From Pasteurella bettyae CCUG 2042 (lineage in GTDB: Bacteria > Pseudomonadota > Gammaproteobacteria > Enterobacterales > Pasteurellaceae), in contig NZ_AJSX01000040.1 of the NCBI RefSeq assembly GCF_000262245.1, forward strand, positions 62,001-126,000: a stretch of DNA of 64,000 bases. The letters run 5' to 3'. Below the pieces are notes generated by a model. That model was not told the DNA's origin and did not search any database. It saw only the letters and a program-made list of their open reading frames with translations. Positions 41,652-53,969 of the stretch are shown here, piece by piece. Each line of letters starts with the position of its first letter. Position 1 is the first letter of the stretch. The translations under genes were made by a program, and so were the position numbers.

Positions 41652-44522
41652 ATGGCACAAATTGCACAAAACCCACTTGTTTTAGTTGATGGTTCTTCTT
41701 ATTTATACCGAGCTTTCCATGCATTTCCACCTTTAACTAACTCCCTAGGTGAGCCTACAGGAGCAATGTATGGGGTGATGAATATGCTGAAAAGTTTGAT
41801 TGCTCAAGTGCAACCAACCCATATTGCTGTGGTATTTGATGCTAAAGGTAAAACATTTCGTGATGAATTGTTTGAACAATATAAATCTCATCGTCCACCG
41901 ATGCCTGATGAACTTCGTAAACAAATTCAACCACTACATCATATGATAAAAGCATTGGGCATTCCCCTGCTTTCTATCGAAGGTGTTGAAGCGGATGATG
42001 TCATCGGCACGCTTGCCACACAGGCTTCACAAGCGGGTAAAAAAGTGTTGATTAGTACAGGCGATAAAGATATGGCACAGTTGGTGGATGATAACGTGAT
42101 GTTAATTAACACTATGAATAATAGCTTACTTGATCGTGAAGGTGTGATTGAAAAATATGGCATTCCTCCAGAGCTAATTATCGATTATTTAGCCTTAATG
42201 GGCGATAGTGCGGATAATATTCCTGGTGTTGCTGGCGTAGGTGAAAAAACAGCATTAGGGCTATTGCAAGGGATTGGTAGTATGACGGAGATTTATGCCA
42301 ATCTTGATAAAGTTGCTGATTTACCTATCCGAGGTGCCAAAAAGTTAGGTGAAAAACTTGAGTCAGCAAAAGCAGATGCAGAACTTTCTTATATCCTCGC
42401 AACGATTAAAACGGATGTGCAATTATCGGTAAATCCCGATCAATTAACTATTGGTAAAGCTAATAATGATCAATTAGTAGAATATTTTGGTCGTTACGAA
42501 TTTAAACGTTGGTTAACGGAAGTGATGAACGGTACAAGTTCAGTGACTAACCCACAAGAACAAGCAGTGAAAGTGAATAATTACCAAGTCACTCCTATGC
42601 CTTCTGGAGAACCCGCCACACCTAAAAATTTTGTCAAAATAGACCGCAGTTTATATGAAACTGTGGATAGCCCAGATAAACTTGCGATGTGGATAGCAAA
42701 AATTAGTGAAGCTAAATTAGTTGCCGTGGATACCGAAACCAATTCTTTAGATCCGATGGTGGCAGACCTAGTTGGGATTTCATTTAGCTTAGAAAATGGA
42801 GAGGCTTGTTATATTCCATTGGCACATATGCACCAAGTGAGTACAAATTCAACTGGGCTGCAAGGTGATCTTTTTGCTGAAACTGAAGCTAGTGATGAAC
42901 TTACTTGGGCGCCTATTCCAAATCAATTAAATAAAACAGAGTGCTTGCAGCAGTTAAAAGCAATTTTGGAAAACCCTGAGATTCAAAAAATTGGTCAAAA
43001 TATTAAATATGATCTTAGTATTTTTGCTAATAATGGCATTGAGCTACAAGGTGTTGCCTTTGATACAATGTTGGAATCTTATGTGCTAAACAGTACAGGT
43101 CGTCATAATATGGATGATCTTGCTGCTCGTTATTTAGGGCATAACACGATTGCTTTTGAAGATATTGCAGGAAAAGGTAAAACACAGCTAACATTCGATC
43201 AAATTGCCTTAAGCAAAGCCTCCGAATATGCCGCAGAGGATGCTGATGTTACGATGAAATTGCATCAAACCTTGTGGCAAGATGTTTCACAAAATGCCGA
43301 GTTAGTGAAATTATTTACAGCAATGGAAATGCCTTTGGTAGGCGTGCTTTCTCGCATGGAACGTAATGGCGTATTGATTGATAGCCAAGCGTTATCTACT
43401 TATTCTGAAGAAATTACGCATAGATTAGCTGAACTTGAAGCTCAAGCGCATGAAATGGCAGGTCAACCATTTAACCTTGCTTCAACCAAACAGTTGCAAG
43501 AAATTCTGTTTGATAAATTGGGATTACCAATTTTGAAAAAAACGCCTAAAGGTGCGCCTTCAACTAATGAAGAAGTATTAGAAGAACTTACTTATGATCA
43601 TGAATTACCTAAATTATTGGTAGAACATCGTGGCTTAAGCAAATTGAAATCCACTTATACAGATAAACTGCCTCAAATGGTTAATCCTAAAACGGGTCGA
43701 GTGCATACCTCTTATCATCAAGCAGTGACGGCAACGGGACGTTTATCTTCAAGTGATCCTAATTTACAAAATATCCCCGTGCGTAATGATGAAGGTCGTC
43801 GTATTCGTCAAGCTTTTATTGCTCGACCTGGGTTTAAGGTGATAGCCGCAGACTATTCACAAATCGAATTGCGAATTATGGCTCATCTGTCTAGTGATAA
43901 AGGGCTAATGACGGCATTCAGTGAGGGCAAGGATATTCACCGTTCTACGGCTGCAGAAATCTTTGGCTTAAGCTTAGATAAAGTAACCAGTGAGCAACGT
44001 CGCAGTGCAAAAGCAATTAATTTTGGGTTAATTTATGGTATGTCCTCTTTTGGATTATCTCGCCAGCTTGGGATTAGCCGTGGTGATGCACAAAAATATA
44101 TGGATTTATATTTCCAACGTTATCCTGGCGTGCAAATTTTTATGACGGAAGTGCGCGAAAAAGCGAAATCTCAAGGATATGTAGAAACCTTATTTGGTCG
44201 CCGTTTATATTTACCTGAAATTAATTCAAGTAATGCGATGCGTCGTAAAGCAGCAGAACGAGTTGCTATTAATGCACCAATGCAAGGTACCGCAGCGGAT
44301 ATTATCAAGCGAGCAATGATTGATATTGATAAAGCCATTTTAAATGATCCCGATATTCTGATGATTATGCAGGTGCATGATGAATTGGTGTTTGAAGTGA
44401 AAGAAGAAAAAGTTGAGCATTACAGCCAATTAATTAAATCTTTAATGGAGAATGCCACACAACTTAGTGTGCCATTGATTGTTGATGTAGGTATCGGTGA
44501 AAATTGGGATGAGGCACATTAA
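41652..44522 (+). CDS. polA: DNA polymerase I
   Basis: A 956-residue enzyme with all three domains: 5'-3' exonuclease ([15 protein letters not shown] near 11; [11 protein letters not shown] near 138), 3'-5' exonuclease with intact acidic residues ([11 protein letters not shown] near 358, NIKYDL near 450), and family A polymerase with motifs A ([14 protein letters not shown] near 732), B ([14 protein letters not shown] near 784) and C ([10 protein letters not shown] near 908). It fills gaps in repair and removes RNA primers. Monocistronic. Confidence 0.97.
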   Translation: MAQIAQNPLVLVDGSSYLYRAFHAFPPLTNSLGEPTGAMYGVMNMLKSLIAQVQPTHIAVVFDAKGKTFRDELFEQYKSHRPPMPDELRKQIQPLHHMIKALGIPLLSIEGVEADDVIGTLATQASQAGKKVLISTGDKDMAQLVDDNVMLINTMNNSLLDREGVIEKYGIPPELIIDYLALMGDSADNIPGVAGVGEKTALGLLQGIGSMTEIYANLDKVADLPIRGAKKLGEKLESAKADAELSYILATIKTDVQLSVNPDQLTIGKANNDQLVEYFGRYEFKRWLTEVMNGTSSVTNPQEQAVKVNNYQVTPMPSGEPATPKNFVKIDRSLYETVDSPDKLAMWIAKISEAKLVAVDTETNSLDPMVADLVGISFSLENGEACYIPLAHMHQVSTNSTGLQGDLFAETEASDELTWAPIPNQLNKTECLQQLKAILENPEIQKIGQNIKYDLSIFANNGIELQGVAFDTMLESYVLNSTGRHNMDDLAARYLGHNTIAFEDIAGKGKTQLTFDQIALSKASEYAAEDADVTMKLHQTLWQDVSQNAELVKLFTAMEMPLVGVLSRMERNGVLIDSQALSTYSEEITHRLAELEAQAHEMAGQPFNLASTKQLQEILFDKLGLPILKKTPKGAPSTNEEVLEELTYDHELPKLLVEHRGLSKLKSTYTDKLPQMVNPKTGRVHTSYHQAVTATGRLSSSDPNLQNIPVRNDEGRRIRQAFIARPGFKVIAADYSQIELRIMAHLSSDKGLMTAFSEGKDIHRSTAAEIFGLSLDKVTSEQRRSAKAINFGLIYGMSSFGLSRQLGISRGDAQKYMDLYFQRYPGVQIFMTEVREKAKSQGYVETLFGRRLYLPEINSSNAMRRKAAERVAINAPMQGTAADIIKRAMIDIDKAILNDPDILMIMQVHDELVFEVKEEKVEHYSQLIKSLMENATQLSVPLIVDVGIGENWDEAH

Positions 44523-44726
44523 TTAAAGTTATTAGTGAAGTAATTTAATGATTATTCATATGTAATGATATTCAAGCAGTTTTAACTTTCATTCTATTTT
44601 AGAAGCACTAATCCTTAAATCTTATGAGCTTGCTATAAGAAGAAATAGCAAGGGGATTATTTTTTTCAATAAATTAAAGAAACAAGAGAATATAATTAAT
44701 TTTATGTTTTCAAAAATGGAGTATTT

Positions 44727-46763
44727 ATGAGCTTTTTACAGCAATTACGTGATTCAAGTACATTGAAAGCCCCTATTTTTGTGCCAACAGTTATTTTGGT
44801 ATTACTTGTAACAATATGTTGTTCAGTTTTCCCTCAGCAAGCACAAGAGATTTTAAATATTGCTAAGCAGAGCATTTTTACCAATTTTAGCTGGTTTTAT
44901 ATTTTAGCAGGATCTATTTTCTTTTTATTTTTAATATTCATAGGCGTTAGTCGGTTAGGGGATATCCGATTAGGTGCGGAAACTGACGAACCTGAATTTA
45001 GCTTTGCATCATGGATTGCAATGTTATTTGCGGCTGGAATGGGAATTGGTTTGATGTATTTTGGTGTTGCTGAGCCTGTATTACATTATCTAAAGCCTGT
45101 TCAAGATGGGTTAACTGAATCGGAACGTATGAAAGAAGCCATGATGACAACATTTTATCATTGGGGCATTCATGCATGGGCGATTTATGCGGTTGTTGCA
45201 CTGGCATTAGCCTATTTTGGCTTTCGTTATAAATTACCACTGACAGTGCGTTCAGGCTTTTACCCTTTATTGCAAAATAAAATATCAGGTTTCTGGGGGC
45301 ATTTGATTGATATTGTCGCTTTATGTAGCACAATTTTTGGTTTAACCACAACCCTTGGCTATGGAGCAATGCAAGTTAATGCAGGGTTTAATTTCTTAGG
45401 GCTAGTAGAGGGAAATAGTTTCATTATTCTAGCCATTATTATGATGGTAGCAATGGCACTTGCCGTGATTTCTGCAATTTCTGGCGTAGGAAAAGGCGTT
45501 AAAATTCTCAGTGAAATCAATTTAGTGTTAGCGGGCTTATTGTTATTGTTTGTTATTGCTGTCGGACCAACCTTAGGGCTATTTTCAGAATTAACCGAAA
45601 ATTTGGGTTATTATTTTAGTTCATTAGTGGAGCTTAGTTTCCGTACTTTCGCTTATGATGCTTCAGCTGAACATAAAGATTGGTTAAGTAGTTGGACGAT
45701 TTTATATTGGTCTTGGTGGGCCTCTTGGGCTCCTTTTGTAGGTACCTTTATCGCTAAAATTTCAAAAGGACGTACAATTCGTGAATTTATTTTAGGGGTT
45801 TTATTTGTCCCTTCATTATTTAATATTTTATGGATGACCAGTTTTGGTGGCTCAGCCATTTGGATGGATCAACAAACACAAGGCGCATTAGCTGCTATTA
45901 GCGACAATGCAGAAGCTTTATTATTTGGATTTTTTGAGCATTTGCCTTTTGAGATTATTTCTTCAACTGTTGCTGTGATTGTTATTTCTATCTTTTTCGT
46001 GACTTCTGCCGATTCTGGTATCTTTGTTTTGAATAATATTGCCTCACAAGGTAATGAACAGGCACCAAAATGGCAAAGCATTTTCTGGGGAGCTTTATTA
46101 ACGGTGCTTGGTTTGTCGCTCCTTTATTCAGGAGGATTGGCATCACTTCAATCTATGACATTGATAATAGCTCTTCCATTTATGGCAATTATGTTATTGC
46201 TTTGTTTTGGTCTATGGAAAGGGTTAATGATTGATACTCAGTATTCTAATAAAAAGTTTACACCAGGTAGTAATAATTGGTCGGGTGAAAATTGGCGTGA
46301 ACGATTAGAACAAATTGTTAATCCAACTAAATATCAGGATGTTCGACGCTTCTTTATGAAAGTTGTGAAACCTGCATTTAAAGAATTAGTGGAAGAGTTT
46401 GAAAGCCATGGATTGAAAGCTCAATGGCATTTCATTGAGGAGCAAAACCCAAAAATTGAATTTGAAGTGGTGAAGGAAAATTTACGTAATTTCCTATATG
46501 GGGTGGAATGCCAATCAAGAGAGCTTTCAGATTTAGTGATTACGGATGATCATGTGCCTAATATGGATGAAAGCCAAGTTTATGAGCCGATAACTTATTT
46601 CTTTGATGGGCGTCAAGGATATGATGTTCAATATATGACAAAAGATGAATTAATTACTGATGTTTTAAAACAATATGAACGTTTTATGAATTTAGCGATG
46701 GATGAAGCACATAATTTAATGACCGCTGATGTTGAGGGAATGTCAGATATTAGTGAAACTTAA
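44727..46763 (+). CDS. betT: BCCT-family choline/betaine transporter (BetT-like)
   Basis: A 678-residue carrier with about twelve membrane segments and the BCCT signature WTILYWSWWASWAPFVGTFI near 325-344. The long C-terminal cytoplasmic tail (from about 500) is of the BetT kind, which in E. coli senses osmotic state. No bet oxidation genes follow here. Imported choline could serve osmoprotection or, in related Haemophilus, LOS phosphocholine; the latter use is inference. Confidence 0.88.
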   Translation: MSFLQQLRDSSTLKAPIFVPTVILVLLVTICCSVFPQQAQEILNIAKQSIFTNFSWFYILAGSIFFLFLIFIGVSRLGDIRLGAETDEPEFSFASWIAMLFAAGMGIGLMYFGVAEPVLHYLKPVQDGLTESERMKEAMMTTFYHWGIHAWAIYAVVALALAYFGFRYKLPLTVRSGFYPLLQNKISGFWGHLIDIVALCSTIFGLTTTLGYGAMQVNAGFNFLGLVEGNSFIILAIIMMVAMALAVISAISGVGKGVKILSEINLVLAGLLLLFVIAVGPTLGLFSELTENLGYYFSSLVELSFRTFAYDASAEHKDWLSSWTILYWSWWASWAPFVGTFIAKISKGRTIREFILGVLFVPSLFNILWMTSFGGSAIWMDQQTQGALAAISDNAEALLFGFFEHLPFEIISSTVAVIVISIFFVTSADSGIFVLNNIASQGNEQAPKWQSIFWGALLTVLGLSLLYSGGLASLQSMTLIIALPFMAIMLLLCFGLWKGLMIDTQYSNKKFTPGSNNWSGENWRERLEQIVNPTKYQDVRRFFMKVVKPAFKELVEEFESHGLKAQWHFIEEQNPKIEFEVVKENLRNFLYGVECQSRELSDLVITDDHVPNMDESQVYEPITYFFDGRQGYDVQYMTKDELITDVLKQYERFMNLAMDEAHNLMTADVEGMSDISET

Positions 46764-46783
46764 GTTTTGTTAGGGGCTCGCTC

Positions 46784-46826
46784 AAAGTGCGGTAAGAATT
46801 TTTCAAATTTCTACCGCACTTTTTTC
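46784..46826. terminator. Bidirectional uptake-signal-pair terminator (betT / murQ)
   Basis: AAAGTGCGGTA and TACCGCACTTT form an 11-base stem with A and T runs at the two sides, between convergent genes. Confidence 0.88.
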
Positions 46827-46832
46827 ATGTTA

Positions 46833-47759
<927 letters not shown>

Positions 47760-48872
47760 TTATTTAGGATAAATTACGCCTAAGCTGACCAGCTTGCTTG
47801 CCCCAGTTACACTCGGTAAGTTGCTGGCTAAATTATGCATACGTCGATAAGCCAACCAAGCGAAAGCCGCTGCTTCTACATAATCAATATCTAAACCAAA
47901 TTCAGTGGTTGTGGAAACTTGCCATGTCGGTAATAATTCAATTAAACGTTGCATAATGAGAGGATTCCTTGCTCCACCACCACAAACTAGCAGTAAATTA
48001 GTGCGGTCTGTTTTTTGTAAATTTTTTAATTCATTGGCGATACTGACCGCAGTAAACTCAACCAAAGTACGTTGAACATCTTCAGCTGCTAAAAGTGCGG
48101 TGAATTTTGCTAATTTTTTATTCAGCCATGCTAGGTTAAAAAGTTCACGTCCCGTACTTTTGGGCGGAGGTTGTTGGAAGTAAGGTTCATCTAATAATTC
48201 TGTTAATAATGATTCATTCAATACGCCTGATTTTGCCCATTCAGCATTTTTATCATAGCGTTTACCTTGATGAAATTCGATCCAAGAGTCGAGTAATGCA
48301 TTGCCCACACTAACATCATAGCCAATGGTAGGCTGATTAGGATCTAAAACTGAAATATTACTAATACCACCAATATTTAATACGAGAGTCAATCGATCAT
48401 TAGCAGAAAACATATCTTGATGAAATGCAGGTACTAAAGGTGCGCCTTGTCCGCCTACGGCTATATCACGACGTCGGAAATCAGCAATAGTCGTGATGCC
48501 CGTTTGTTCCGCAACAATATTCATATCACCGATTTGCATAGTAAAAGGATATACTGAATTAGGAGAATGCCAGATAGTTTGTCCGTGACAACCGATAGCA
48601 ACAATTTTTTCAGAATCTAACCGCACTTTTTGTAGAAATTGATTAATGCTTTGTGCATAAAGTTTTCCTAATTGGTGATCCAGTTCGCCTAATTTCTGCA
48701 AACTTGTCTCACTTGAATGTAAAAGTGCGGTTAGATTTTGTCGAATTTCTTCTGGCATAGGAGTAAAGTCAGAAGCGATAAGTTTTGCAGGATTTTGAGC
48801 AAAATCCATTAAGGCTAAGTCCACTCCATCAAGGCTAGTACCCGACATTACACCAATATAATATTGACTCAT
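47760..48872 (-). CDS. anmK: Anhydro-N-acetylmuramic acid kinase
   Basis: A 370-residue kinase from the ATG at 48872 ([20 protein letters not shown]), chosen because GGA lies six bases upstream and the family starts here; ATG 48878 or 48923 are alternatives. [11 protein letters not shown] near 93 and [11 protein letters not shown] near 169 are ATPase-fold motifs. It opens and phosphorylates 1,6-anhydro-MurNAc from cell-wall turnover. Several uptake signals lie inside the gene. Confidence 0.93.
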   Translation of the reverse strand: MSQYYIGVMSGTSLDGVDLALMDFAQNPAKLIASDFTPMPEEIRQNLTALLHSSETSLQKLGELDHQLGKLYAQSINQFLQKVRLDSEKIVAIGCHGQTIWHSPNSVYPFTMQIGDMNIVAEQTGITTIADFRRRDIAVGGQGAPLVPAFHQDMFSANDRLTLVLNIGGISNISVLDPNQPTIGYDVSVGNALLDSWIEFHQGKRYDKNAEWAKSGVLNESLLTELLDEPYFQQPPPKSTGRELFNLAWLNKKLAKFTALLAAEDVQRTLVEFTAVSIANELKNLQKTDRTNLLLVCGGGARNPLIMQRLIELLPTWQVSTTTEFGLDIDYVEAAAFAWLAYRRMHNLASNLPSVTGASKLVSLGVIYPK

Positions 48873-49010
48873 AGACATTCCGTAAGCTGATAAATAGTCA
48901 ATATTATAGCATTGGATAGGCAATTCTAAAGGAATAAAATATTGATTAGTGATTACTTGAATATGGTGTAAAATACGAAAATTTTATGATGATTAAAAAA
49001 GAGAACAATT

Positions 49011-50375
49011 ATGTCAAAACTTAGTGTTGTTATTCTCGCTGCGGGTAAAGGAACTCGTATGTACTCTGATTTACCGAAAGTACTCCATAAAGTAGCAGGT
49101 AAACCCATGGTTAAGCATGTGATTGATACTGCAAAACAGCTGGCAGCAGAGAATATTCATTTAATTTATGGTCATGGCGGCGAATTATTAAAAGCACATT
49201 TAAGTGATGAGCCTGTAAACTGGGTGTTCCAAGCGGAGCAGTTAGGGACTGGTCATGCTATGCAACAAGCTGCACCATTTTTTAAAGATGATGAAAATAT
49301 TTTAATGCTATATGGTGATAGCCCCTTAATTACGAAAGAAACATTAGAAAGATTAGTGGCAGCAAAACCTGAAAATGGCATTGCATTATTAACCGTGACC
49401 TTGGAAAATCCGACTGGCTACGGTCGTATTATTCGTGAAAATGGCTCTGTAGTTGCTATTGTTGAACAAAAAGATGCTACGCCTGAACAATTAAAAATTA
49501 ACGAAGTGAATACAGGTGTAATGGTGTCTAATGGGGCAAGTTTTAAACAATGGTTATCTCGTTTAGAGAATAATAATGCCCAAGGTGAATACTATATGAC
49601 TGATGTAATTGGTTTCGCAAACCAAGATGGCAACCAAGTGGTGGCTGTATCTGCAACAGATCCGATGGAAGTTGAAGGTGCGAATAACCGTTTACAATTA
49701 GCCACATTAGAACGTTATTATCAACGTAAACAAGCTTCTCGTTTATTATTAGACGGCGTGATGTTAATTGATCCTGAACGCTTTGATTTACGTGGTACAT
49801 TAGAACATGGTAAAGATTGTGAAATCGATGTAAATGTGATAGTTGAAGGTACAGTAAAATTAGGCAACCGTGTAAAAATTGGTGCAGGTTGTGTACTTAA
49901 AAATGTAGTCATTGGTGATGATGTAGAAATCAAACCTTATTCTGTATTTGAAGATGCTGTTGTGGGTGAAAAAGCACAAATTGGTCCATTCTCACGCTTA
50001 CGTCCAGGGGCCAGATTAGCTAAAGAAACTCATGTCGGAAACTTTGTTGAAATCAAGAAGGCTGTTGTGGGTGAAGGTTCTAAAGTTAATCATTTAACCT
50101 ACGTGGGTGATGCAGAAATTGGTACAAATTGTAATATTGGTGCGGGTGTTATCACTTGTAATTATGATGGTGCAAATAAATTTAAAACAATTATCGGCAA
50201 TAATGTATTTGTTGGCTCTGATTCCCAATTAGTGGCACCAGTTACCATTGCTGATGGTGCCACTATTGGTGCTGGAGCAACGATTACTAAAGATGTTGCC
50301 GCTGGTGAATTAGTGACAACAAGAGTACCACAACGTCATACGGCAGATTGGGTGCGTCCAACTAAGAAGAAATAA
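49011..50375 (+). CDS. glmU: Bifunctional GlmU (GlcNAc-1-P uridyltransferase / GlcN-1-P acetyltransferase)
   Basis: A 454-residue enzyme. N-terminal nucleotidyltransferase starts [20 protein letters not shown]; the C-terminal left-handed beta-helix has hexapeptide repeats and [20 protein letters not shown] near 343-362. It makes UDP-GlcNAc for peptidoglycan and LOS. It is divergent from anmK-murQ, so UDP-GlcNAc synthesis and cell-wall recycling share an intergenic region. Confidence 0.97.
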   Translation: MSKLSVVILAAGKGTRMYSDLPKVLHKVAGKPMVKHVIDTAKQLAAENIHLIYGHGGELLKAHLSDEPVNWVFQAEQLGTGHAMQQAAPFFKDDENILMLYGDSPLITKETLERLVAAKPENGIALLTVTLENPTGYGRIIRENGSVVAIVEQKDATPEQLKINEVNTGVMVSNGASFKQWLSRLENNNAQGEYYMTDVIGFANQDGNQVVAVSATDPMEVEGANNRLQLATLERYYQRKQASRLLLDGVMLIDPERFDLRGTLEHGKDCEIDVNVIVEGTVKLGNRVKIGAGCVLKNVVIGDDVEIKPYSVFEDAVVGEKAQIGPFSRLRPGARLAKETHVGNFVEIKKAVVGEGSKVNHLTYVGDAEIGTNCNIGAGVITCNYDGANKFKTIIGNNVFVGSDSQLVAPVTIADGATIGAGATITKDVAAGELVTTRVPQRHTADWVRPTKKK

Positions 50376-50397
50376 TAGATTACTGTTTTGATTATTT

Positions 50398-50421
50398 AGG
50401 CTCCTATTGGAGCCTTTTTTT
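50398..50421 (+). terminator. Terminator of glmU
   Basis: Stem AGGCTCC-TATT-GGAGCCT followed by a T run; a lone uptake signal follows at 50431-50439. Confidence 0.9.
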
Positions 50422-50576
50422 GGGATTCTGACCGCACTTTTTTCTATATTTATCTGGTTATATTAGAGATAAATTATGTATAAAAGTTGATAAAAAAATA
50501 AGGTTAATTTTTTATACAAAATAACCTTAATTTATTGTTTTTATTAGTAATAATTATCATTTATGCAAGTGTAGCT

Positions 50577-50592
50577 TAACTCTTTATAGGTA
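50577..50592 (+). promoter_or_regulatory. NarP-type 7-2-7 site upstream of hcp
   Basis: The 363-base glmU-hcp gap holds the glmU terminator, an AAGGTTA / TAACCTT inverted pair (50500-50528) and this site, TAACTCT-TT-ATAGGTA, which fits TACYYMT-N2-AKRRGTA with one mismatch. An ATCAA half-site resembling FNR follows at 50607-50611. Confidence 0.5.
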
Positions 50593-50738
50593 GTGTTTTT
50601 CGATTGGATCAATAAAATTATAAATAGTAAAAACTTATTCTTTTGGTCGGTTTTTAAAAGTACTAAAATTCGCTCTAATTAAAGCTGACTAAATTAGTCG
50701 GATTATTTTTTTTTTATTTTTATTTAGGAGTACGTTAT

Positions 50739-52394
50739 ATGTATTGCGTTCAATGTGAACAAACAATGGTAACACCAGTCGGGAATGGTTGTAGTTTTTC
50801 TCAAGGGATGTGCGGTAAAACTTCAGAAACTTCAGATTTACAAGATTTATTGATTGGTACTTTACACAGTTTATCTGCGTGGGCATTAAAAGCTCGTGAA
50901 TTTAGCATTATTATTCATGAAGCTGATGCTTTTGCTCCTCGTGCCTTTTTCTCTACATTAACAAATGTAAATTTTGATTCAGTTCGTATTGTTGGCTATG
51001 CTCAACAAGCCTTAGTTTATCGTAACCAATTAATCCAAGCCGTTCGTAAAGTTTCCCCAAATGCTGATATTGATCACCCATTAGCACATATGGAATTAAA
51101 AGGTATTTCTGTTGATCAACTTGCTGAACAAGCAAAAGAATTTGCATTAGATACTGACCGTGCAGAAATTGGTGAAGATGCACATGGTGTGCGTTTACTT
51201 TGCTTATATGGCTTAAAAGGTGCAGCAGCATACATGGAACATGCTTATGTATTAGATAAATTCGATAATGAAATTTATGCTGAATATCACGGTTTCATGT
51301 CATGGTTAGGTACTCAGCCAAGCGATATTAATGAATTATTAGAAAAAGCCTTAGCGATTGGCTCAATGAATTTCAAAGTAATGGCATTGCTAGATGCAGG
51401 AGAAACAGAACATTTTGGTAACCCTGTGCCTGCTCAAGTTAATGTACGTCCTGTAGCGGGTAAATGTATTTTAATTTCAGGCCATGATTTAAAAGATTTA
51501 AAAGAATTATTAGAACAAACAGAAGGTAAAGGCATTAACGTTTATACACATGGTGAAATGCTACCTGCTCATGGTTATCCTGAACTTAAAAAATACAAAC
51601 ACTTAGTGGGTAACTTTGGTTCAGGCTGGCAGAATCAACAAAAAGAATTTGCTCGCTTCCCTGGTGCAATCGTAATGACATCTAATTGTTTAATCGATCC
51701 AAATGTCGGTGATTATGCAGATCGTATCTTTACTCGTAATATCGTAGGTTGGCCAGGCGTAACACATTTAGAAGATCATGATTTTTCTCAAGTGATTGAG
51801 AAAGCATTAGCATGTGATGGTTTCCCATATACTGAATTAGAACACTTAATTACAGTGGGTTTTGGCCGTCAAACTTTAGTTGATGCATCAGATGCTGTGA
51901 TTGGTTTAGTGAAAGCAGGCAAATTAAGTCATGTATTTGTAATCGGTGGTTGTGATGGTGATAAAGAAGAGCGCCATTATTATACAGATTTAGCATATGC
52001 TTTACCTCGTGATACTGCAGTATTAACTTTAGGTTGTGGTAAATATCGTTTCAACAAACTTGATTTTGGTACTATTGATGGTGGCTTGCCTCGTTTATTA
52101 GATGCAGGTCAATGTAATGATACTTACTCAGCAATCATGTTAGCAGTAACCTTATCTCAAAAATTAGGCATCGGCTTAAATGAACTACCATTGTCAATTG
52201 TTCTTTCTTGGTTTGAACAAAAAGCGATTATTGTGTTATTAACATTATTAGCTTTAGGTGTTCAAAATGTGTATTCAGGCCCAAGTAAACCAGCATTCTT
52301 AAGTGATAATGTAATGGCATTATTACATGAAAAATTTGGTTTAAGCGGTTTAACTACACCAGAACAAGATTTTGGACATATTATCAATAAATAA
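50739..52394 (+). CDS. hcp: Hybrid cluster protein (hydroxylamine / NO reductase)
   Basis: A 551-residue Hcp. The N-terminal cysteines of [29 protein letters not shown] (Cys3, 6, 18, 25) have the spacing of the enteric [2Fe-2S] form; later FVIGGCDGD and LGCGKYRFN segments hold the hybrid cluster ligands. It reduces NO (and hydroxylamine) in anaerobic cells. AGGAG precedes the ATG. Forms an operon with its reductase Hcr. Confidence 0.95.
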   Translation: MYCVQCEQTMVTPVGNGCSFSQGMCGKTSETSDLQDLLIGTLHSLSAWALKAREFSIIIHEADAFAPRAFFSTLTNVNFDSVRIVGYAQQALVYRNQLIQAVRKVSPNADIDHPLAHMELKGISVDQLAEQAKEFALDTDRAEIGEDAHGVRLLCLYGLKGAAAYMEHAYVLDKFDNEIYAEYHGFMSWLGTQPSDINELLEKALAIGSMNFKVMALLDAGETEHFGNPVPAQVNVRPVAGKCILISGHDLKDLKELLEQTEGKGINVYTHGEMLPAHGYPELKKYKHLVGNFGSGWQNQQKEFARFPGAIVMTSNCLIDPNVGDYADRIFTRNIVGWPGVTHLEDHDFSQVIEKALACDGFPYTELEHLITVGFGRQTLVDASDAVIGLVKAGKLSHVFVIGGCDGDKEERHYYTDLAYALPRDTAVLTLGCGKYRFNKLDFGTIDGGLPRLLDAGQCNDTYSAIMLAVTLSQKLGIGLNELPLSIVLSWFEQKAIIVLLTLLALGVQNVYSGPSKPAFLSDNVMALLHEKFGLSGLTTPEQDFGHIINK

Positions 52395-52468
52395 TTTTTG
52401 TATTTTGAAAAGTAGTGGATCTGTTCACTCATGATTATCAAATGCAAACTTAAGAAAGGACAATAAAA

Positions 52469-53494
52469 ATGGCAAAAACAAATAAAAATCCATTGTGTAT
52501 CAATGAGTTACAAGTTCATTCAATTGTAAAAGAAGCGCCTGGTGTAACCACAATTAATTTAATCGCACAAGACTTCTATCCATATGAAGCAGGTCAATAT
52601 GCATTGGTAAGTATTAAAAATACGCCACATATCACACGTGCATATTCACTTTCTTCTACGCCAGGTCAAAGCCGTTTTGTTACTATTACGGTTCGTGAAA
52701 TCGAGAATGGAGTAGGTTCTACTTGGTTAAATAACGAAGTTAAAGTAGGCGATCAAGTGTGGTTTTCAAACCCAATGGGGGAATTTTCTTGTCAACACGT
52801 GATTGCTAATAACTATTTATTAGTTGGTGCAGGCAGTGGTGTAACGCCGATTATGTCAATGGCTCGCTGGTTATTAAAAAATCGCCCAGAAACTAATGTT
52901 ACTGTTATTCATAGTGTTCATTCTCCTGAAGATGTCATTTTCAAACAAGAATGGGCTGAATTAAAAGCACAATTCCCTCGTTTAAATTTAGTGATGAATG
53001 CTTCGGTTGATGCAACACCAGGTTTTGAATCAGGCCGTATCAGCAAAGAAATGATTGCTAAAGCTGTCCCTAATATTGCGGATTATACCGTGATGACTTG
53101 TGGACCAGAAAGTTATATGAATGCATTAAAAGATATTGTTTTATCTTTAGGTGTAACAGAAGATCGTTTCTTTACTGAAGCCTTCTTTAATACTGCGCTG
53201 GCAGGTGATATTAGTTCAGATAAGAAAACCACATTAACCATCAATGGTGTAAATAAAGTGACTGCTGAAGTGCCCGTTGGTATGACATTATTAGCCGCAC
53301 TTGAATCGCAACAACAACCTGTTGTTTCTGGTTGTCGTACAGGTTTATGCGGTCTATGCAAAACGAAAGTCACTAGTGGCGATTATGAAGTGGTTAATTA
53401 TGGTGATTTAACACCAGAAGAAATTGCACAAGGTTATGTTTTAGCTTGTAGCTGTCGAGTAAAAGAGAATGTTTCAGTAGAAATAGCCTCATAA
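52469..53494 (+). CDS. hcr: NADH oxidoreductase Hcr
   Basis: A 341-residue flavoprotein: FAD domain (TRAYSLSSTP near 52), NAD domain (LLVGAGSGVTPIMSMARWLL near 113-132) and C-terminal plant-type [2Fe-2S] domain with CRTGLCGLC near 290-298 and a later Cys. It passes electrons from NADH to Hcp. Follows hcp after 74 bases with AAGGA upstream of the ATG. Confidence 0.95.
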   Translation: MAKTNKNPLCINELQVHSIVKEAPGVTTINLIAQDFYPYEAGQYALVSIKNTPHITRAYSLSSTPGQSRFVTITVREIENGVGSTWLNNEVKVGDQVWFSNPMGEFSCQHVIANNYLLVGAGSGVTPIMSMARWLLKNRPETNVTVIHSVHSPEDVIFKQEWAELKAQFPRLNLVMNASVDATPGFESGRISKEMIAKAVPNIADYTVMTCGPESYMNALKDIVLSLGVTEDRFFTEAFFNTALAGDISSDKKTTLTINGVNKVTAEVPVGMTLLAALESQQQPVVSGCRTGLCGLCKTKVTSGDYEVVNYGDLTPEEIAQGYVLACSCRVKENVSVEIAS

Positions 53495-53537
53495 TCGGGT
53501 TGTGGTTTTTAAGTTAAAATTTATTTCTTGATTAGAC

Positions 53538-53582
53538 AAAGTGCGGTGGAAATTTTCAAAAATTTCTACCGCACTTTTTTGT
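53538..53582 (+). terminator. Uptake-signal-pair terminator after hcr
   Basis: AAAGTGCGGT and ACCGCACTTT arms with AAATTT extensions and a T run. Confidence 0.88.
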
Positions 53583-53609
53583 TCTTAAAATGTAGCAAAT
53601 AACCCAATA

Positions 53610-53625
53610 TACCTATTTATAGGTA
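53610..53625. promoter_or_regulatory. Perfect NarP/NarL 7-2-7 site upstream of nrfA
   Basis: TACCTAT-TT-ATAGGTA is a perfect 16-base palindrome and fits TACYYMT-N2-AKRRGTA at every position. It lies in the 475-base hcr-nrfA gap, 345 bases before the nrfA start. In E. coli NarP activates nrf at such a site. Confidence 0.7.
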
Positions 53626-53758
53626 TGCTTATTATGCTATATAACTATACATACCATAAAATGGTTAAGTTAATGAAATATAAGCTATTTATAACTACTC
53701 ATAATGGGGTATAAGTGTATAAAGAAAATTGAAAATATCAGTTAATCTTGAAAAAATA

Positions 53759-53772
53759 TTGATCAAAAACAA
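53759..53772 (+). promoter_or_regulatory. FNR-like site upstream of nrfA
   Basis: TTGAT-CAAA-AACAA differs from TTGAT-N4-ATCAA at one base. If it is a class II site, the start of transcription would fall near 53807, about 160 bases before nrfA. Confidence 0.45.
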
Positions 53773-53789
53773 TAAAAAGTGATTTAACC

Positions 53790-53900
53790 ATGAAAAAAAC
53801 ATGTGATTCTGTTATTTTTAGCCTTGAGAAAATCTCTTTTTTATTAGTTATCGTATTGTTTTTAGTGATAAAAATTCTCATTTTCAAAACCATGGGGTAA
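53790..53900 (+). CDS. Candidate small membrane protein upstream of nrfA
   Basis: A 36-residue frame starting MKKTCDSVIFSLEKISF with one strong membrane segment (about 16-33) flanked by Lys and Arg-type charges. The ribosome-binding site is weak (AAGTGA nine bases upstream). It lies 70 bases before nrfA. No family recognised; it could be an nrf-linked membrane peptide or chance. Confidence 0.35.
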   Translation: MKKTCDSVIFSLEKISFLLVIVLFLVIKILIFKTMG

Positions 53901-53969
53901 TTAATAGAACAGTATAAATTTATATATAAGTTTTTTAACCTTGGTTAAACCTTTAATGGAGTAATTATC

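Noticed and set aside
50598-50611. Full FNR site before hcp
   Set aside because: Only the ATCAA half fits; the other half is TTCGA, so at most a half-site.
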